Shown: in pieces, positions 60,423 to 64,000 of the stretch
Layout of the letters: every line of letters begins with the position of its first letter
Position numbering within the stretch: the first letter of the stretch is position 1
Assembly: GCF_009905375.1 (NCBI RefSeq)
Contig: NW_027417557.1
Location: 62,001-126,000 of the forward strand
DNA: 64,000 bases
Source of the DNA: Apium graveolens
Taxonomy: Eukaryota; Streptophyta; Magnoliopsida; Apiales; Apiaceae
Reading direction: 5' to 3'
Translations under genes and position numbers: made by a program
The notes under the pieces: model-generated
What the model was told of the DNA's origin: nothing
Seen by the model: the letters and a program-made list of their open reading frames with translations, nothing else
The model's database searches: none

Positions 60423-63400
60423 GGATGTAAAATTGGATGTTTATGATGTCAACATGTTAATTCTACCATTATATGGTGGCAAGTTAGTCTTATAAGGTAC
60501 AAAATTACTCTAATATTGTTTAAAGTGACTTACATGGTAGATTAGAGCCAAAATGTGGACCAAAATTGACTTGTATGAAAGTGGTACCAAGAGATTGTTA
60601 AAGGATGTCAAATTGGATGTTTATGATGTTAACATGTTAATTCTACCATTATATGGTGGAAAGTTAGTCTTATAAGGTGCAAAATTACTCTAATACGGTT
60701 TAAAGTGACTTGCATGGTAGATTAGAGCCAAAATATGGACCAATATTGACTCGTATGAAAGTGGTACCAAGAGATTGTTAAAGGATGTCAAATTGGATGT
60801 TTATGATGTTAACATGTTAATTCTACCATTATATGGTGGCAAGTTAGTCTTATAAGGTGCAAAATTACTCTAATATGGTTTAAAGTGACTTACATAGTAG
60901 ATTGGAGCCAAAATGTGGACCAAAATTGACTCGTATGAAAGTGGTACCAAGAGATTGTTAAAGGATGTCAAATTGGATGTTTATGATGTTAACATATTAA
61001 TTCTACCATTATATGGTGGCAAGTTAGTCTTATAAGGTGCAAAATTACTCTAATACGGTTTAAAGTGACTTGCATGGTAGATTAGAGCCAAAATGTGGAA
61101 AAATATTGACTCGTATGAAAGTTGTACCAAGAGATGGTTAAAGGATGTCAAATTGGATATTTATGAAGTTAACATGTTAATTCTACCAATATATGGTTGA
61201 AAGTGAGTCTTATAAGGTGCAAAATTACTCTAATATGGTTTAAAGTGACTTACATGGTTGATTAGAGCCAAAATGTGGACCAAAATTGACTCGTATGAAA
61301 GTTGTACAAAGAGATGGTTAAAGGATGTCAAATTGGATGTTTATGATGTTACCATGTTAATTCTACCAATATATGGTGTCAAGTTAGTCTTATAAGGTGC
61401 AGAATTACTCTAATATGGTTTAAAGTGACTTGCATGGTAGATTAGAGCCAAAATGTGGACCAATATTGACTCGTATGAAAGTGGTACCAAGAGATTGTTA
61501 AAGGATATCAAATTCGATGTTTATGATGTTAACATGTTAATTCTACCATTATATGGTGGCAAGTTAGTCTTATAAGGTGCAAAATTACTCTAATATGGTT
61601 TAAAGTGACTTACATGGTAGATTAGAGCCAAAATATGGACCAAAATTGACTCGTATGAAAGTGGTACCAAGAGATTGTTAAAGGATGTCAAATTGGATGT
61701 TTATAATGTTAACATGTTAATTCTACCATTATATGGTGGCAAGTTAGTCTTATAAGATTCAAAATTACTCTAATACGGTTTAAAGTGACTTGCATGGTAG
61801 ATTATAGCCAAAATATGGACCAAAATTGACTCGTATGAAAGTGGTACCGAGAGATGGTTAAAGGATGTCAAATTAGAAGTTTATGATGTTAACATGTTAA
61901 TTCTATTATTATATGGTGGCAAGTTAGTCTTATAAGGTGCAAAATTACTCTAATACGGTTTAAAGTGACTTGCATGGTAGATTAGAGCCAAAATGTGGAC
62001 CAATATTGACTCGTATGAAAGTGGTACCAAGAGATTGTTAAAGGATGTCAAATTGGATGTTCATGATGTTAACATGTTAATTCTACCATTATATGGTGGC
62101 AAGTTAGTCTTATAAGGTGCAAAATTACTCTAATATGGTTTAAAGTGACTTACATGGTGGATTAGAGGCAAAATGTGGACCAAAATTGACTCGTATGAAA
62201 GTGGTACCAAGAGATTGTTAAAGGATGTCAAATTGGATGTTTATGATGTTAACATGTTAATTCTACCATTATATGGTTGCAATTTAGTCTTATAAGGTGC
62301 AAAATTACTCTAATACGGTTTAAAATGACTTTCATGGTAGATTAGAGCCAAAATGTGGACGAATATTGACTCGTATGAAAGTGGTACCAAGAGATGGTTA
62401 AAGGATGTCAAATTGGATGTTTATGAAGTTAACATGTTAATTCTACCAATATATGGTTGAAAGTGAATCTTATAAGGTGCAAAATTACTCTAATATGGTT
62501 TAAAGTGACTTACGTGGTTCATTAGAGCCCAAATGTGGACCATTATTTACTCGTATGAAAGTGGTACTAAGAGGTGGTTAAAGGATTTCAAATTGGATGT
62601 TTATGATGATAACATGTTAATTGTACCAGTATATGGTTTAAAGTGACTCTTATAGGTTGCAAATTCACTCAAATATGGTGTAAAGTGACCTACATGGTTG
62701 ATTAGAGCCAAAATGTGGACCAACATTGACCCGTATGAAAGTGGTACCAAGAGGTGGTTAAAGATGTCAAATTGGATGTTTATGATGTTAACATGTTAAT
62801 TCTACCAATATATGGTGGCGAGTCTTATAAGGTGCAAAATTACTCAGATATGGTTTAAAGTGACTTGCATGGTAGATTAGAGCCAAAATGTGGATCAATA
62901 TTGACTCTTATGAAAGTGGTACCAAGAGATGGTTAAAGGATGTCAAATTGGATGTTTATGATGTTAACATGTTAATTCTACCAATATATGGTTGAAAGTG
63001 AGTCTTATAAGGTGCAAAATTACTCTAATATGGTTTAAAGTGACTTACATGGTTGATTAGTGCCAAAATGTGGACCAAAATTGACTCGTATGAAAGTGGT
63101 ACCAAGAGGTGGTTAAAGGATGTCAAATTAGATGTTTATGATGTTAACATGTTAATTGTTCCAATATATGGTTGAAAGTGAGTCTTATAAGCTGCAAAAT
63201 TACTCTAATATGGTTTAAAGTGACTTACATGGTAGATTAGAGCCAAAATGTAGACCAAAATTGACTCGTATGAAAGTGGTACAAAGAGATTGTTAAAGGA
63301 TGTCAAATTGGATGTTTATGATGTTAACATGTTAATTCTACCATTATATGGTGGCAAGTTAGTCTTATAAGGTGCAAAATTACTCTAATACGGTTTAAAG

Positions 63401-64000
63401 TGACTTGTATGGTAGATTAGAGCCAAAATGTGGACCAATATTGACTCGTATGAAAGTGGTACCAAGAGATGGTTAAAGCATGTCAAATTGGATGTTTATG
63501 AAGTTAACATGTTAATTATACCAATATATGGTCGAAAGTGAGTCTTATAAGGTGCAAAATTACTCTAATATGGTTTAAAGCGACTTACATGGTTGATTAG
63601 AGCCAAAATGTGAACCAAAATTGACTCTTATGAAAGTGGTACCAAGAGATGGTTAAAGGATGTCAAATTGGATGTTTATGATGTTAACATGTTAATTCTA
63701 CCAATATATGGTTGAAAGTGAGTCTTATAAGGTGCAAAATTAGTCTAATATGGTTTAAAGTGACTTACATGGTTGATTAGTGCCAAAATGTGAACCAAAA
63801 TTGACTCGTATGAAAGTGGTACCAAGAGGTGGTTAAAGGATGTCAAATTAGATGTTTATGATGTTAACATGTTAATTGTTCCAATATATGGTTGAAAGTG
63901 AGTCTTATAAGGTGCAAAATTACTCTAATATGGTTTAAAGTGACTTACATGGTAGATTAGAGCCAAAATGTGGAACAAAATTGACTCGTATGAAAGTGGT
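60423..64000. repeat. 180 bp satellite array, segment 3 (about 20 monomers, runs off the window)
   Basis: Same satellite and orientation as 31752-35209. It begins at the point of the monomer (GGATGT) where the left array stops before the Tat fragment (...GGTTAAAG). In the first part, monomers alternate between an AATATGG/CCAAAATTGAC type and an AATACGG/CCAATATTGAC type, again a 360 bp dimer. Further right, GGTTGAAAGTGAGTC types dominate. One monomer near 62763-62840 is shortened. No gene is seen. Confidence 0.97.

Overview
The window is plant nuclear heterochromatin, most likely from a eudicot, although the species cannot be read from the sequence. It holds no housekeeping gene, rRNA or tRNA that I can support. 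It is a tandem satellite array (180 bp monomer) split open by several generations of LTR retrotransposons of the Ty3/gypsy superfamily. Plant origin is indicated by a Tekay-type chromovirus with a C-terminal chromodomain, a Tat-lineage element with two RNase H domains, and GT-AG introns. The satellite is a reasonable candidate for a centromeric or pericentromeric repeat, but that is inference.

Layout, left to right. (1) 1-13685: Tekay-type element A on the minus strand. Its left LTR is cut by the window edge, and its interior is decayed and non-coding. (2) 13686-13994: a short piece of satellite. (3) 13995-31751: Tekay-type element B, minus strand, with a 5 bp target-site duplication (TSD, GTGGT), near-equal LTRs and an 876-codon open pol. 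Its pol is split by an opposite-strand solo LTR (20570-24489, TSD CTGGT). (4) 31752-35209: about 19 satellite monomers. (5) 35213-35681: an orphan fragment of Tat pol. (6) 35682-60422: a Tat-lineage element, minus strand, carrying an extra plus-strand spliced gene at 37672-39833. Its pol is split by Tekay-type element C (42376-56263, TSD GCCAA). (7) 60423-64000: about 20 more satellite monomers, running off the window.

Order of events from nesting: the satellite array came first. A, B and the Tat element then entered it. C entered the Tat element, and a further Tekay copy entered B and collapsed to a solo LTR. A and C share the same decayed interior yet have closely similar LTR pairs, so they look like a non-autonomous Tekay subfamily moved in trans by a B-like autonomous relative.

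How the parts work together: B encodes, or once encoded, Gag, protease, reverse transcriptase, RNase H, integrase and a chromodomain. The Tat element encodes Gag-protease, RT, a degenerate RNase H, an archaeal-type RNase H and integrase. It also carries, facing the other way, an intron-containing gene with its own TATA box that resembles the putative gypsy-type plant transposon protein family. That antisense gene, the tandem-repeat fields beside it, the non-autonomous A/C subfamily and the dimeric satellite are the most interesting points. All domain calls are from motifs read by eye; no database search was run.
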